From Pycnopodia helianthoides (taxonomy: Eukaryota; Echinodermata; Asteroidea; Forcipulatida; Asteriidae), in contig CM063253.1 of NCBI GenBank assembly GCA_032158295.1, positions 8,029,001 through 8,093,000 of the forward strand: a stretch of 64,000 nt of DNA. Direction: 5' to 3'. The translations under genes and the position numbers were made by a program. Shown here piece by piece: positions 22,469-33,690 of this stretch (position 1 is its first letter; each line of letters opens with the position of its first letter). Under the pieces are notes generated by a model that saw only the letters and a list, made by a program, of their open reading frames with translations, made no database searches and had not been told where the DNA came from.

Positions 22469-24652
22469 ATGGCCACTTCCAGTGTGCGGTCGTGCTTATT
22501 GTGCAGTACACAATTAATTACCTGTAGGCTGTAAGCATGTCTCTCAATTGCTCTGTGAAAACTAATCCATCAACCAGTGAATGTAGCAGATGAAATTTCA
22601 CTTATTACAAAACTGGACATAAACCAACTGAAATCAAAGTACATATGTATGCAACATTTGCCAACGCCAAGTTCTGAAAGTTAAGTCGCATCGACAAACC
22701 AGCGAAGAAGTCCAGAGGAGGTATTGGCGACTGTGACAACCCCAGATTCTTCACCAACAAGAGACTGTCGCAGAAAAGGACAGCAGAATCGAGCCCTGGT
22801 ACACCGTCTGTTACGGTGAGAATTGAAGTGTCATGATCATAGCCCAAGTGAAAATTTGAGTAAAATTAAAATGAACAAACTGGGCCGATGCACTATTGAT
22901 TAATTTGTTTATGTTTAAAAATTAAAACTGGTACTAATAGTAATATGTAATTTAGTAAAAGCAGGGCCCCACCATCACAACAACTCTTTCCATTTCATCT
23001 TCATTCTTTTATTAATAATATCCAGGTGCATTATTTGCCAAACCAGCACAGTCAAGGGTCCATTCACATGTGCATGTTTTCAAAATAGTGATGCATTCTG
23101 CCTTTTTTTTTAGCCCTAGATAGATGCATTATAATTTATATCAACTATAATTATTGTACCTGTACTGCTGATTTGGAAAAGGCAAGCCACCATTTTCAAC
23201 TAAAGGGAAGTGAAGAAAACCTATGCCAACAAAACTTTATTTCCACAAATACATAGGAATAGCACCTATTTTCTTTGGGTCAAGTTTTTTTTAAAATCAT
23301 AGTTAATTTCCATGTTGCAGCCTCAGAGAAAAAGAGTTCTGCAGGAGAATAAACAACCCCAGCAGTCCCCAAGAGCAAGCAGCATGAAGAAGCTTGTGTA
23401 CACATCTTCGACTCCAGACATTGAGGTAAGATAAGATTAGAAGTAAACTTGGCTTGGCAATAAACTACCAACTAATTGCAATATGCCCTACTATTGGTGG
23501 AAAGGCCAAAAAAATGTTAAACCTTAACTTGTAGTTAAAAGGTAAACATGTTTGTAAGGCTTTAATGTGCACAAAATGCTCATGAATGGTCCTATGAAAA
23601 GTTGTGGCCACCCAATATGAATACAAGAAATGCTGCAATACAATTAAGACATGTACATTGCATTTCCATTTAACCAATTCTGTACAAATTGTTAACATTT
23701 GTTGGTGGTAGCCCCAGTGGGATTAATTAAAATGCAGTGGTTGAACTTAGGCCAAGTTATAGGCTAATATGTATTGGGAAACTTTGCATTTAAAAATGAG
23801 GAAAAAAAAAAAAACAGTTCAATTTTCGTTCTGTCAAGATAGGCTCTTAATTTATAAGAAAGTGCTTTGAGCTGCTTTGTAAGCATTGTGATCATTCATG
23901 AAGTCAACAAACATACATTATTGTTATAAAGGGTAACAATTATTTACCAAAATAAGAATTGAAGTGTTTCTGTAATTCTGTACACATGTACTGTAAAGTA
24001 AACCAGTGCAGGTAAAATTTCTAATGATTTTTTAGGATGGTTGTGATAAGGACCAGTGGTTTGTCAAGTCATTGGTTCTTGTATGAAAACATTTCAGGGG
24101 GTATGTTTGGTTCATGTTTGATTTTGTTTGTAAAAAAAATTCCCCAGGATTTCCAAAGCTGTACAAAATCTCAAATTTATCTCAGTCAACACTTCTTTTT
24201 CAATTTGTAGGTGATTCTTTGACATGGCTTCAAAGTTGAAAAGAAGAAGGTAACATCAAAATGGCTGTCAACAATTTCTGCTATCACTGACAATAACGAG
24301 GAGCATGTAATAGAAGAAGTACTGAAACTAAATGGTGCAAAGGAGCATTTATTCAATGAAGAAACAAAAACAATATGTGCACCGGCAACACAGTCTTGCT
24401 TTCGAGATTTATCACTCCACGGATTGTCAAACTTCAGTTTCACAAATCAACTAGAACTTAGAAGAAATGGAGCTCCATGTACCTACTTTACTAAAGGTAC
24501 TGCAAACCTCAGCAACAAGTATGCATTCCCAAAAACAAGCTCAGAACCATTGGATCCCTGACACCAAATCTAATGTCCCAAACATGCTAAAATTAACGAA
24601 GTCAACAATAACAAATCTCAGTCAACAATACATTTTAAGACGCTGCAATTAA
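22469..24652 (+). pseudogene. Decayed four-exon gene, unassigned TE-like protein family
   Basis: Exons inferred from splice signals and continuous phase are 22469-22530 (start AAAATGG, donor GTAAGC), 22686-22815 (weak acceptor, donor GTGAG), 23321-23425 (strong acceptor TTTCCATGTTGCAG, donor GTAAG) and 24211 onward (acceptor TTTGTAG). Exon 1 has a CLLC cysteine pair. Exons 2-3 are basic and Ser/Pro-rich (SSPGTPSVTPQRKRVLQEN), a disordered-looking stretch. Exon 4 carries KWLSTISAITDNNEEHVIEE, then LHGLSNFSF and, in another frame, ELHVPTLLKVLQTSA. I recall this overall pattern from uncharacterised multicopy proteins of amphioxus, cnidarians and echinoderms but cannot name the family. Exon 4 has an in-frame TGA at 24220 (a CGA-to-TGA change would explain it) and a frameshift near 24440-24460. 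The reading then stops where a MITE inserted. A TATATAA lies upstream at about 22343. Confidence 0.55.
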
Positions 24653-24966
24653 AGGGATGGTACACCATTGGTGATAAGTTAAAGCATTCGTTATTTATAC
24701 AAAATCTAGCTATTCCATATGGTTGTTTTTGTATGCAGTGTACATGTAATGGAACAAAAGTGGGAACACATGTGATTTAAAAAAATTATCCACAAATTAT
24801 CACTGTTGTTTAGGAGAAATAATGTGAAACGACTCACATCCTACATTGTACGTGACTTGACATGATTATTGGTTCCATGATCATCTTTCAACAAAACTTT
24901 CAGTTAATATTTGCCTGTCTGGTATCTGAGGAACTACAGTTACCAATCGTGTACACCTCCCTATAA
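24649..24966. mobile_element. TTAA-type MITE inserted in the decayed gene
   Basis: TTAAAGGGATGGTACACCAT at the left and CGTGTACACCTCCCTATAA at the right are imperfect inverted repeats. The right TTAA has become ATAA. The left TTAA supplies the stop codon of the exon it interrupts. Confidence 0.7.
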
Positions 24967-26484
24967 GCACTTTCTACACATATGATACATGTGCATATAT
25001 CCTTTAGTCAAGGTGCTTGTAGCTCACTCTTTTTTGGGGGGGGGGGGATGTACATGCCTTTGGGGGTACTGCCCACAAGGGTCGTGACTAAAAAAGGCAA
25101 AATGTACATTCATGACAGAACACGAGAGAATACATTGATCATCCAGCAAATGTATAGATAAAGGTTCTCAATTATTGTACTAAATTATAAGCACACTAAA
25201 TTATACCTAGCTTAGTTATATTTTCTGCAAAACACAGCTTTTCCATATTTTATCTCTCAGAAAATGTTATAATGACTCAAAATGTGCAATTATTTCAAAC
25301 TTCAGTTTTGTGTGATTACAGTGTGCAATGAGTGCCCATGTTTTGAAAAAACAAACTCTAAATGTACGATTACAGGTACAAATTTGAAGTTTAGGATTGT
25401 TCTGTAGGGTAAAATTATGATGCCCCCTTGTGCCCATGTGGGCCTACATGTATGTATCCTTGTATGAACTACTGCGTGGCACCATCACAAACAAATCTCA
25501 CTAGGACACCATCGCTAACTTCTTGAGTGTCAGTTTGAAATTAGCGTGTTACTCATTTTTGTGGAGAACCCAATCACTTTTAATCGCCCAAAGCATTAGA
25601 TATAGACCCTTTTGACTGAATAGAATTAATTCAAGCAAAATTGCTAATGCTGCGAACGTTACACATGAGCATGTCCTGGTCATTCCAGGTCACAATCCTC
25701 TTAAGGGCACATTTGACAACTCCAATGGGAATTTAGGGAGATATGGTCATTGTTGAATTTTTTTAGTAAAAAAAAAAAATACCCGATGGTAATAAGACAT
25801 TTGCCAATAAGACAATTGGCATGGTATTTGGCTAGGTGTAGTTGTGGAACTTGTAATTTTTTGGAGTAAAAAAAAAATGGCGGAGTACCAACTTTTTAAT
25901 TAAAAACTGACTCTCATCAAGTGATTGATGGTGTCACGCAGGGTTAAGAGGATTAATAACCGATAAATGTTGTACCGATAAACGTCAAAATATTTCGAAA
26001 AAGGAGTACAGCGCCCCAGTAACTGGGTCTAGTTCAATACAATGTCAAGATTTTGCCAAGATTATTTTTTGATAATTGCCAATTGTTAACACTCAGTTTC
26101 AAAGTCTCACTTTTTCAGCTAGTTTGGAGTTAAAATGTACCGCTCCATCTACATTTGTATACATGTAAAACAAGTACAAATTTGAACTTATTTTTGGATA
26201 AAATAAATAAAATACAGTAAATGCATTAAGACTGTTTCTTTAAAACATTCAAGCCTAAACGACTACAACAAGCATGTTCTTTATAGCTTGAAATAATTTA
26301 TGTCTGCCTCGCTAAGTTTTGTGGAAGCGGCCATGATGATGTACTCGAGCTCATTGACCTTTGCGTGGCTTAGCGTATATCGTCGTCACGCGAATAGTTT
26401 GCATAATTCGTCTTCAATCAGTCACGTGATACAATACTCCACAAATTACAAGTCATTTACATAGTCTGGTCACGCCTCCAAATA
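24967..26484. other. No gene recognised
   Basis: AT-rich DNA with a G-run near 25037-25048. I found no continuation of the coding frames of the decayed gene. Confidence 0.5.
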
Positions 26485-26640
26485 GCAAATGTCCAAGACC
26501 TTGGTGAGATCCAGATGTCAGTGAGTCGGAAAATAACACTAGTCACAGCGCCCTCTATGTTCATTCATTACAAACGTGCACAGTGTATACACCCGAACGT
26601 TGGTACCGAGCAAACACCAATGGTCTTGGAACCAAGACTA
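26485..26640 (-). mobile_element. 156-bp repeat, inverted partner of 22010-22161
   Basis: Reverse complement of the repeat at 22010: GCAAATGTCCAAGACCTTGG at the start, ACACCCGAACGTTGGTACCG in the middle and TTGGAACCAAGACTA at the end. It carries an insertion of about 10 bp near 26515. A Penelope-like fragment begins directly after it, and the apparent ATG at 26576 belongs to this repeat, not to the reverse transcriptase. Confidence 0.75.
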
Positions 26641-27306
26641 CTCGACACCCAATAACCTCCCCCAAGATGAACGCCACGCCCTAACACAGCTTCGCCAATC
26701 ATCAGACATAGTGATTAAACGAGCTGACAAGGGGTCCGCAGTTGTAGTCATGAACACACATGATTATATAGCTGAGGGCCTCAGACAGCTAAGCAACACT
26801 GATCATTATATTGAATGTGACACTGACCCTACTCAATCGTTTTCCAAACAAATCAGTGACACTCTGGTTAAAATTCACAATGCCAACGGTATCGAGAAAG
26901 ATACGTTTAACTATCTCCTCCCACAGGACCCCCGTACAGCACGCTTCTACCTTCTACCCAAGATACACAAGCCCAACAACCCGGGTCGACCCATTGTATC
27001 TGGTAATGGTGGCCCCACAGAACGCATTTCTGAGTTTATCGATAGTTTCCTCAACCCCTTAGTCTCCCGCATCCCGTCCTTCATAAAGGATACCACAGAC
27101 TTCCTCCATAAACTAGAGGAAGTCAAACATCAAATACCTGACTCTGCTATTCTGGTTACTCTGGATGTTTTATCATTGTATACTAACATACCCAATAATG
27201 AAGGCATGAGTGCTTGTGTCTCTGCTCTCAGGGCCAATAGACAATCCCGCCCCTCAGTGAGACAGATTAAGGAACTCATCAGCCACATTCTCATTTTGAC
27301 CCAATT
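26641..27306 (+). mobile_element. Penelope-like element, reverse transcriptase fragment
   Basis: The open frame encodes the N-terminal part of a Penelope-type reverse transcriptase. RADKGSAVVVMNTHDYI is followed by FYLLPKIHKPNNPGRPIVSG, then ISEFIDSFLNPLV, then motif A LVTLDVLSLYTNIPNNEG with its catalytic Asp. These are hallmarks of Penelope/Neptune-like enzymes. Motif C and the GIY-YIG endonuclease are missing because the element breaks off near 27306, where duplication block V1 starts after a C-run. The 5' end is also cut, against the 156-bp repeat. It is a dead fragment with an uninterrupted frame, so it is fairly young. Confidence 0.9.
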
Positions 27307-28297
27307 CTGGCAAGACAAAAGTTTTTTGGGAAAGCCCCCCCCCCCCAAGCCACCCCCGTAGAACTGCGCCTGCTGAAATACAAACAAATAGTGGTTCAAT
27401 TCTCCTTTCGAGGTTAAGGGTATGCAGGCCTCCTCAGACGAAGTCTTTAATTAAATTGTATAAAGGGGTATCGATTCTCTGTTATAAAAGAAATATGACT
27501 CCGATAAACATCAACAGTTGATGTTTATCAATAGAAGCGCTAACGTCAGCGGTTGCGTTGCATCATGCCACCGTTGTTCCGGTTAACCGTCGGCAAACTG
27601 CATTCTCTTATCAAAACACGACTCAAGCAAGGGAAAACATTGCATTTTAGTGACAGATCGAAGACTGACTCGAATAAATAAGAATAACGATAAGGAAAAC
27701 TTTCGTAGACGAAATTTGATGGATTGATTTCTTAAGTAAATTCATGACCTGTATTTCAGAAATATCAGCCAATTAAAGCTTAGCAATGTGGCTGAACAAC
27801 TTGTCCTTTATTTACCTTCATTTTTACTGGTGCAATCATTGACATATATTCTGTTACTCGCACTCTGTCTCGTTTTGTATTATGTTTTCTAATGGCTTTT
27901 TAGCTCACCCGTCGCAGGGAAGTTTTTGTTCTAAAAGTCTGATCGAAAACATTTTAGAAATTCAGAAACCCCAATTCTACCCCAATTCTATTTTTCTTAT
28001 CATAATGCACCTTAAATGACAACAACTGAATCATCAGGGCCAAACTGCATGGCTCTGCTTACCGTAAGCAAAGAATCGGCGTTTACGGAAGCAGGCTATC
28101 CGTATTCATGTCAAGCAATTTCACAGGTTTATAGCTGGTAATGTTTGCTGGTGCGCGTGCGTAATCCACATTAATATGCATTCTACGCTAATACACAGTA
28201 AACTCAGAAATTCGGAGCTTGCCCTGTAACTGTAAGCGGAGAATGGTGATCGCAAACCACATTATTTCAGCAGTATAAGCAGAGCCATGAAATTGCA

Positions 28298-28541
28298 CTC
28301 TAAAAACTTCCGGGTAAGAATTGACCCAGATCTGGGTCCCATGAGGCCTGCTCCATTTCTGGGTCATAACCCAGAATTTGCGTCAAAAATTATCCAGAAA
28401 CGGGTCAAAATGACGCAGATTCCAAGATAAAGTTCTTTTTAACCACTTTCTGGGTAAGCCTGAGGCGTGTATGGGTCATGTCCGCTCGGACTCGGAATCC
28501 GGGTCAATTCTGATGACCCGGAAGTGTTTAGAGTGTGGGCC
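28298..28541. mobile_element. MITE with CACTCTAAA termini (V1 copy)
   Basis: It starts CACTCTAAAAACTTCCGGGT and ends GACCCGGAAGTGTTTAGAGTG, giving a terminal inverted repeat of about 20 bp. It sits within CATGAAATTG/GGGCCCAG, the end of another MITE. The unfilled form of that site is at 18104-18118 and 52880-52895. A two-base TG duplication would fit. Confidence 0.8.
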
Positions 28542-28683
28542 CAGGTGACTTGTGCAGAAGTCTGTGTACTCCCCGGCCCATAGTTATGTGACACGTGGTA
28601 TTTTCCAGCTGGTACAACTTTACCTGCGAGTGTGTAGAAAAATCAGAGGAAATGTTATATTTTGATTGAATGACCACTACTGA

Positions 28684-28845
28684 CCATTATTGGCCAAGAT
28701 TTGTATGTCAAGAAATAAACTTTGATCCAACTCGGTCAAGATTTTCAAAGAATGCAGAAGAGGAAGCATTTAGATTTCTTCTTTCAAATGACTGTTCTTT
28801 AGTGACAGGAATCAGCGAAGAGTTAATGGCATGTTAAGATACGGA
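28684..28845 (+). pseudogene. Exon-like open stretch of unknown protein (V1 copy, with stop)
   Basis: One frame reads WPRFVCQEINFDPTRSRF, then KNAEEEAFRFLLSNDCSL, then VTGISEELMAC and a TAA at 28836-28838. The V2 copy has TTA (Leu) at that position and reads on. Composition and length look like an exon or exon fragment, but I recognise no domain and no clear splice sites. Confidence 0.4.
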
Positions 28846-29394
28846 TTTTGCGGACGTTAATATCAGACTTATTTCGTTTAAAGTAATCATAATATATTTT
28901 AACTGTAGTGATTTTTGTTTTCATCTTCAAATCCTTTTTCTCCAACCTTGATAGCATTTCAGATGAAAATATTTCTCAGGAGGATTGGAAGTAATCATAA
29001 TATATTTTAACTGTAGTGATTTTTGTTTTCATCTTCAAATCCTTTTTCTCCAACCTTGATAGCATTTCAGATGAAAATATTTCCCAGGAAGATTGGAAGT
29101 GTTATGAACTGAATAACCAGTGTGATTTTAAATGGTGTGTTCATTGAAAACTCTAGAATGGGAGTTTAGTAATTACCCCTAAGGCTCTTCTGCACACGCT
29201 TTGCTGCATCTTCTCAAAAAGCCGAAGTCTTTCCCTTTGTGTCCTCATTTTCCATGTAGCCTACAGCTTGAATGGCTCTTTTGGCATTGCATTGTGTTGG
29301 GCGATTTTTCATATGAACACATTTCTCTTGGCATATGCTATATAGGCCTACATCAATGAATTTCGGATGCTAAAGCTCATTCCAGGGCTTAATA

Positions 29395-29577
29395 CATTTC
29401 ATAGAGCTGCTGAAGCACAGAAAATAGCTAAGCATAACAAATTTATGCTTAATACTAGATTAAGGTAACCAGCCAAATACCATTCCATGTTACCGGTATT
29501 CCGCTTATTTTTGCTAAGCAAAAAACTGTTAAGCAGAATTATTTGCTGTTTGAGCAGCTCTATGAAACTGGGCCTAG
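29395..29577. mobile_element. MITE with CATAGAGCTGCT termini
   Basis: CAGGGCTTAATACATTTCAT at the left and CAGCTCTATGAAACTGGGCC at the right are inverted repeats. The interior has repeated AAGCA/TGCTTA blocks. The related copy is at 46924-47112. This terminus (GGGCCCAATTTCATAGAGCTGC) is, as far as I recall, widespread in echinoderm genomes. Confidence 0.75.
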
Positions 29578-29899
29578 TGCGCTAAGTCTTCGTATTTGGA
29601 GTCACGTCCATGGTAGTTGATTCTTTCAAGGTTTTGATTACTGCGTGCTAGAGGAAGACGAAAGATTGCCCTCTTTAAGAAATAGCAAGTCTTTATAGTT
29701 TTCATGATGTTGGTGTTGTTGGTGGTAGATAGTGTCATCATCCTTCTGAAGAGTTGCTTGTAAATAGAAAGGAGAGAACAGCATCTGGGTTTTGTAAATG
29801 TTTTATTTAATACTGTCACACCAAAAGTATACTTCAATTGCATCAGGAATAAAGAATATTCAAGTTTTGTTTTTTCCCTTATGGTGTTATAAGGAAACA

Positions 29900-30060
29900 C
29901 GACGGTTTATTCAGTACTTTTTGACACCTCCAGGGGGGAGAAAACATCTACGCACTACTCGGTGCCAAAGTCGAGCCCTTGCTCGGCATGGCCTAGCCAT
30001 TAATATGTCTTGGGTTCGACTCCCACCCGAGTGGCATGTAGGATGTTTTCCCTTAGGACT
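29900..30060 (+). mobile_element. tRNA-like SINE fragment
   Basis: A CCATTAATATGTCTT stretch precedes GGGTTCGACTCCCACCCGAG, a good B box with its pairing arm. An A box near 29985 (GGCATGGCCTAGCCATT) is poor. Confidence 0.45.
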
Positions 30061-32152
30061 CCGAAAAAAGAGAGAGAAACAAAACAGATATTAACGTTAT
30101 CTATAGTTGCATCTCTCATGTTCGTAGTGGAACGTAATTCCATTGTAAGCCACGCCCACATGGCTTGAACGGTTGCACAAACCCTTAAATAACATGTCTA
30201 CATTATAACTAACACTAAATCAATCGAAATGACGATACTTTGCTGTACAATGAGAGGTAGAAAAAGGACTTGTTCAAGGCCCCCTTGTTTTATTTTGTTT
30301 TCCTTCTAATTGCCGACTTATTTTTTTATCAAAGATGGATCGCCGGACACAGAGAAGATTTCATACCTAATCACCCCTTAAAAATTAAAGTAAATTGTCA
30401 AATCCTCCCTATTTACTTCTAACACTGATCTAAGCCAGTGATTACTTCTGCAAACAGGGAACTTGTCAGTTGGATCTCTTACGTCACCGTGGTGATTTAT
30501 CGTTATAAGTATTTTCTATGGCTTTTTTTATTTTTATTGTTGTCAAGATTTACTAGGTGAAATTGTCTTCGAATGATTTGGGTTAACCATCACGAGCCAG
30601 TATTGATTGTTTTTGAGAAGAAACACTAAAACAAGATGAAATGAATCAAGAGAGAACATAATAATGGCCAATGTGGACTTTTGAGAAAGTAGCGGAACAC
30701 TTATTGCAATTGCTATTATTCACGTAGAAAACGATTTCTGATTGAGTGTGATGTATGGTTCTTTGGCATTAACCCTGTTTAAGTCTTGCGCGTATTTGAA
30801 CAGTGCGCGAGTTTGTTTCCTTCACTCGAGCAAAGTACCTGTGACCAAAGTGATCCCAAAAATGTACGAATACGCTCAAGACTTGCACGGTCTAAATTAC
30901 TGACCAAAAGCAAGTAGGTAAGCACTTTTAATGTGGCAAATTGCCCATATTATGTTGACACTTTCAATCCCGAACAGACACTATAATATTTTATGTCTAG
31001 TTTTATTTATGAATTTCTCATTCTCTAACTTTCGCATCTGCTATTTCACTTTTGGGGTAAAAAAAGCAACATATGTAAGTAACATACAGCGCAATTTTCA
31101 TGTTTTTGACGAGTAATAAGTAGAAAGGTATAATAATCATACAATACATGGCGCAGTTTAGTGCAAATTCAACCCCCCCCCAAAAAAAGCCATTCCCGTA
31201 GAACCACGCCTGCTGAATAACAACAAATAATGGTTCAATTCTCCTTTCGAGGTTAACAGTATGCAGGCCTCCACAGACCAAGTCTTTAATTAAATTTTTT
31301 GAAGAGGTATCGACTCTCTGTTATAAAAGAAATATCTGTATCAAAAAACCACAATATTGGCCAAGCTGATTCCGACAAACATCATCAGTTAGCCTATGTT
31401 TATCAATAGAAGCGCTAACGTCAGCGGTTGCATTGCATTATTCCACCGTTGTTCCGGTTAACCGTCGGCAAACTGTCTTCTCTTATCAAAACACGACTCA
31501 AGCAAGGGAAAACACTATCATCTTAGTGACAGATCGAAGACTGACTCGAATAACAAATAAATCATAATAACAATATTTAAAAACGTTTGTTGACGAAATT
31601 TGATGGATTGACATCTTAAGTAAATTCATGCCCTGTGTTCCAGAAATATCAGCCAATTAAAGCATAACTTGTCCATTATTGACCTTCATTTTTACTGGTG
31701 CAATCATTGACATTTTATATTATGATACTCGCACTTTGTCTCATTTTGTATTATGTTTTCTAATTGCTTTTTAGCTCACCCGTCGCAGGGAATTTTGTGT
31801 TCTAAAAGTCTGAACGAAAACATTTTAGAAATTCTGAAACCCAATCCTATTTTTCTTATTATAATGCACCTTAAATGACAACAACTGAATCATCAGGGCC
31901 AAACTGCATGGCTCTGCTTACCGTAAGCAAAGAATCGGCGTTTACGGAAGCAGGTTATCCGTATTTATGTCAGGCAGTTTCACAGGTTAGCTGGAAATGT
32001 TTGCTTGTGCGCGTGCGTGCTCCACGTTAATATGCATTCTTCGCTATATAATACAGAGTTAGCTCAGAAATTCGGAGCTTGCCCTGTAACTGTAAGCGGA
32101 GATGGGTGATCGCAAGGCACATATTTCAGCGGTAAGCAGAGCCATGAAATTG

Positions 32153-32382
32153 CACTTTAAAAACTTCCGAGTCAGAATTGACCCAGATCTGGGTCCCACG
32201 GGGCCTGCTCCGTTTCCGAATCTGCGTCAAAATTATCCAGAAACGGGTCAAAATGACGCAGAACCCGAGATAAAATTCAATTTTTTAACCCCTTTCTGGG
32301 TAAGCCTGAGGCGTGTATGGGTCATGTCCGCTCGGATTCAGAATCCGGGTCAATTCTGATGACCCGGAAGTGTTTAGAGTGT
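32153..32382. mobile_element. MITE with CACTCTAAA termini (V2 copy)
   Basis: Same element as 28298-28541: left end CACTTTAAAAACTTCCGAGT, right end GACCCGGAAGTGTTTAGAGTG, with a small internal deletion. It was present before the V duplication. Confidence 0.8.
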
Positions 32383-32532
32383 GAACCCAGGTGAGTTGTG
32401 CAGATGTCTGTGTACTCCCCGGCCCATAGTTATGTGACACATGGTATTTTCCAGCTGGTACAGCTTTACCTGCGAGTGTGATAGAAAAATCAGAAGTGTT
32501 ATATTTTGATTGAATGACCACTACTGACCATT

Positions 32533-33512
32533 ATTAATAATAATAATAATGGGCATTTATAATGCGCCGGTATCCATCTAAAGATGCTCATGGCGCAGTG
32601 ACACAATAAACGGCTAAAGGTTATGAAGTCCTCATTAGGTGAGTCTTGAGGGAAGATTTGAACATAGCAATTGATGGAGAAAGTTTAACATGATCCGGCA
32701 AGTCGTTCCATAATGAAGGGGCAGCAGAAGTAAACGATCTTTCACCCCATGATGTTTTGGCAAGGGGTTTCCTTAAAAGATGTTTGTTATTAGATCGCAT
32801 AGACTGGCGGTTGGAAATATGGGGTTGGAGTCCTTCTGAAAGATATGGTGGTAGAGTGCCTTTTGATGAGCGATAGACACACACAAGGATCTTGAAGATG
32901 ATTCTGTCCTTAATGGGTAGCCAATGTAGATCTTGTAGGATAGGTGTGATGTGAACTCTAGTGTTGGACCGGGTTACAATTCTAGCGGCAATATTTTGAA
33001 GGCGAGACAAGCGGTAAATTTGATTATTAGGCAGACCATAGAGGAGAGAGTTTCCCATGTCAAGTCGGGAGGTCACAAAGGCATGAACGAGTTGCTCTGT
33101 AGCATCTTGAGTTAGGTACTTTCTAATGAGACCAAGGTTGCGTAGGTGGAGTGAGGAGCTCTTGGCAACAGACGATAAGTGGTCCTTAAAGGACATGTTG
33201 TTGTCGAATGTGGTGCCTAAATTACAAACTCTAGTGACAGATTTGACTTGAGAGTCGCCAATGCGAAGATGAGGAATATTGACTTTATGGCGTTGCAGTT
33301 TTGATCCGAGAATGATAAACTCGGACTTCTTATCGTTTAGTCTTAAGAAGTTGCTGGACATCCAGTCGCGGATCTCGTCAATACAGGATTCAACGCGATG
33401 TATTGCAGACTCTGCTTCAGTTTGGGTGGGCTTAAAGGATAATATGTAGATCTGTGTGTCGTCAGCGTAAAGATGGTAGTGAAGATTATGATTGCGTATG
33501 ATTGCGTATTGG
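32533..33512 (-). mobile_element. 5'-truncated CR1/L2-like non-LTR retrotransposon
   Basis: On the minus strand a frame of about 296 codons runs from 33512 to the stop at 32621 without interruption. It starts just before the reverse transcriptase catalytic box HLYADDTQIY (YADD at 33469-33458). It continues with NDKKSEFIILG, LHWLPIKDRIIFKILVCVYR, LPPYLSE and a C-terminal LWNDLPDHVK/FKSSLKTHL, the usual end of CR1/L2-type ORF2. The 3' UTR reads GGCGCATTATAAATGCCC and ends in a (ATT)n tail at 32533-32551. The rest of ORF2 (endonuclease, RT motifs before the YADD box) is missing, a normal 5' truncation. The intact frame and the surviving empty site in V1 point to a recent insertion. Confidence 0.93.
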
Positions 33513-33690
33513 CCAAGATTTGTATGTCAAGAAATAAAATTTGATCCAACTCGGTCAAGATTTCCAAAGAATGCAGAAGAGGAAACATTCAGATTACTTC
33601 TTTCAAATGACTGTTCTTTAGTGACAGGAATCAGCGAAGAGTTAATGGCTTGTTTAGATACGGATTTTGGGGACGTTCATATTATATTTA
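33513..33690 (+). pseudogene. Exon-like open stretch of unknown protein (V2 copy)
   Basis: The frame reads WPRFVCQEIKFDPTRSRF, PKNAEEETFRLLLSNDCS, VTGISEELMACLDTDFGD and then turns hydrophobic and AT-rich, suggesting the coding part ends near 33675. Unlike V1 it lacks the TAA. The retroelement inserted exactly at its left edge. No domain recognised; I cannot say whether any gene is still made here. Confidence 0.4.

Larger units (their letters stand above)
27345..29165 (+). repeat. Duplicated block V1
   Basis: From GTAGAACTGCGCCTGCTG to about 29165 this aligns with 31190-33830 (V2). Anchors are the ATAGAAGCGCTAACGTCAGCGG, AAACATTTTAGAAATTC and CGGCCCATAGTTATGTGACAC blocks and the exon-like stretch at the end. 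V1 has an internal duplication of about 100 bp near its end (28895-28990 and 28990-29090). Confidence 0.85.
29166..31174. other. Spacer between V1 and V2, no gene recognised
   Basis: Apart from the MITE at 29395, a short homology to the U units near 29600 and the SINE relic at 29900-30060, I see no coding exons. It is AT-rich. Confidence 0.5.

Noticed and set aside
26576..26640. ATG at 26576 as the start of the Penelope reverse transcriptase
   Set aside because: These codons belong to the inverted 156-bp repeat, whose partner at 22010 carries the same text without any reverse transcriptase.
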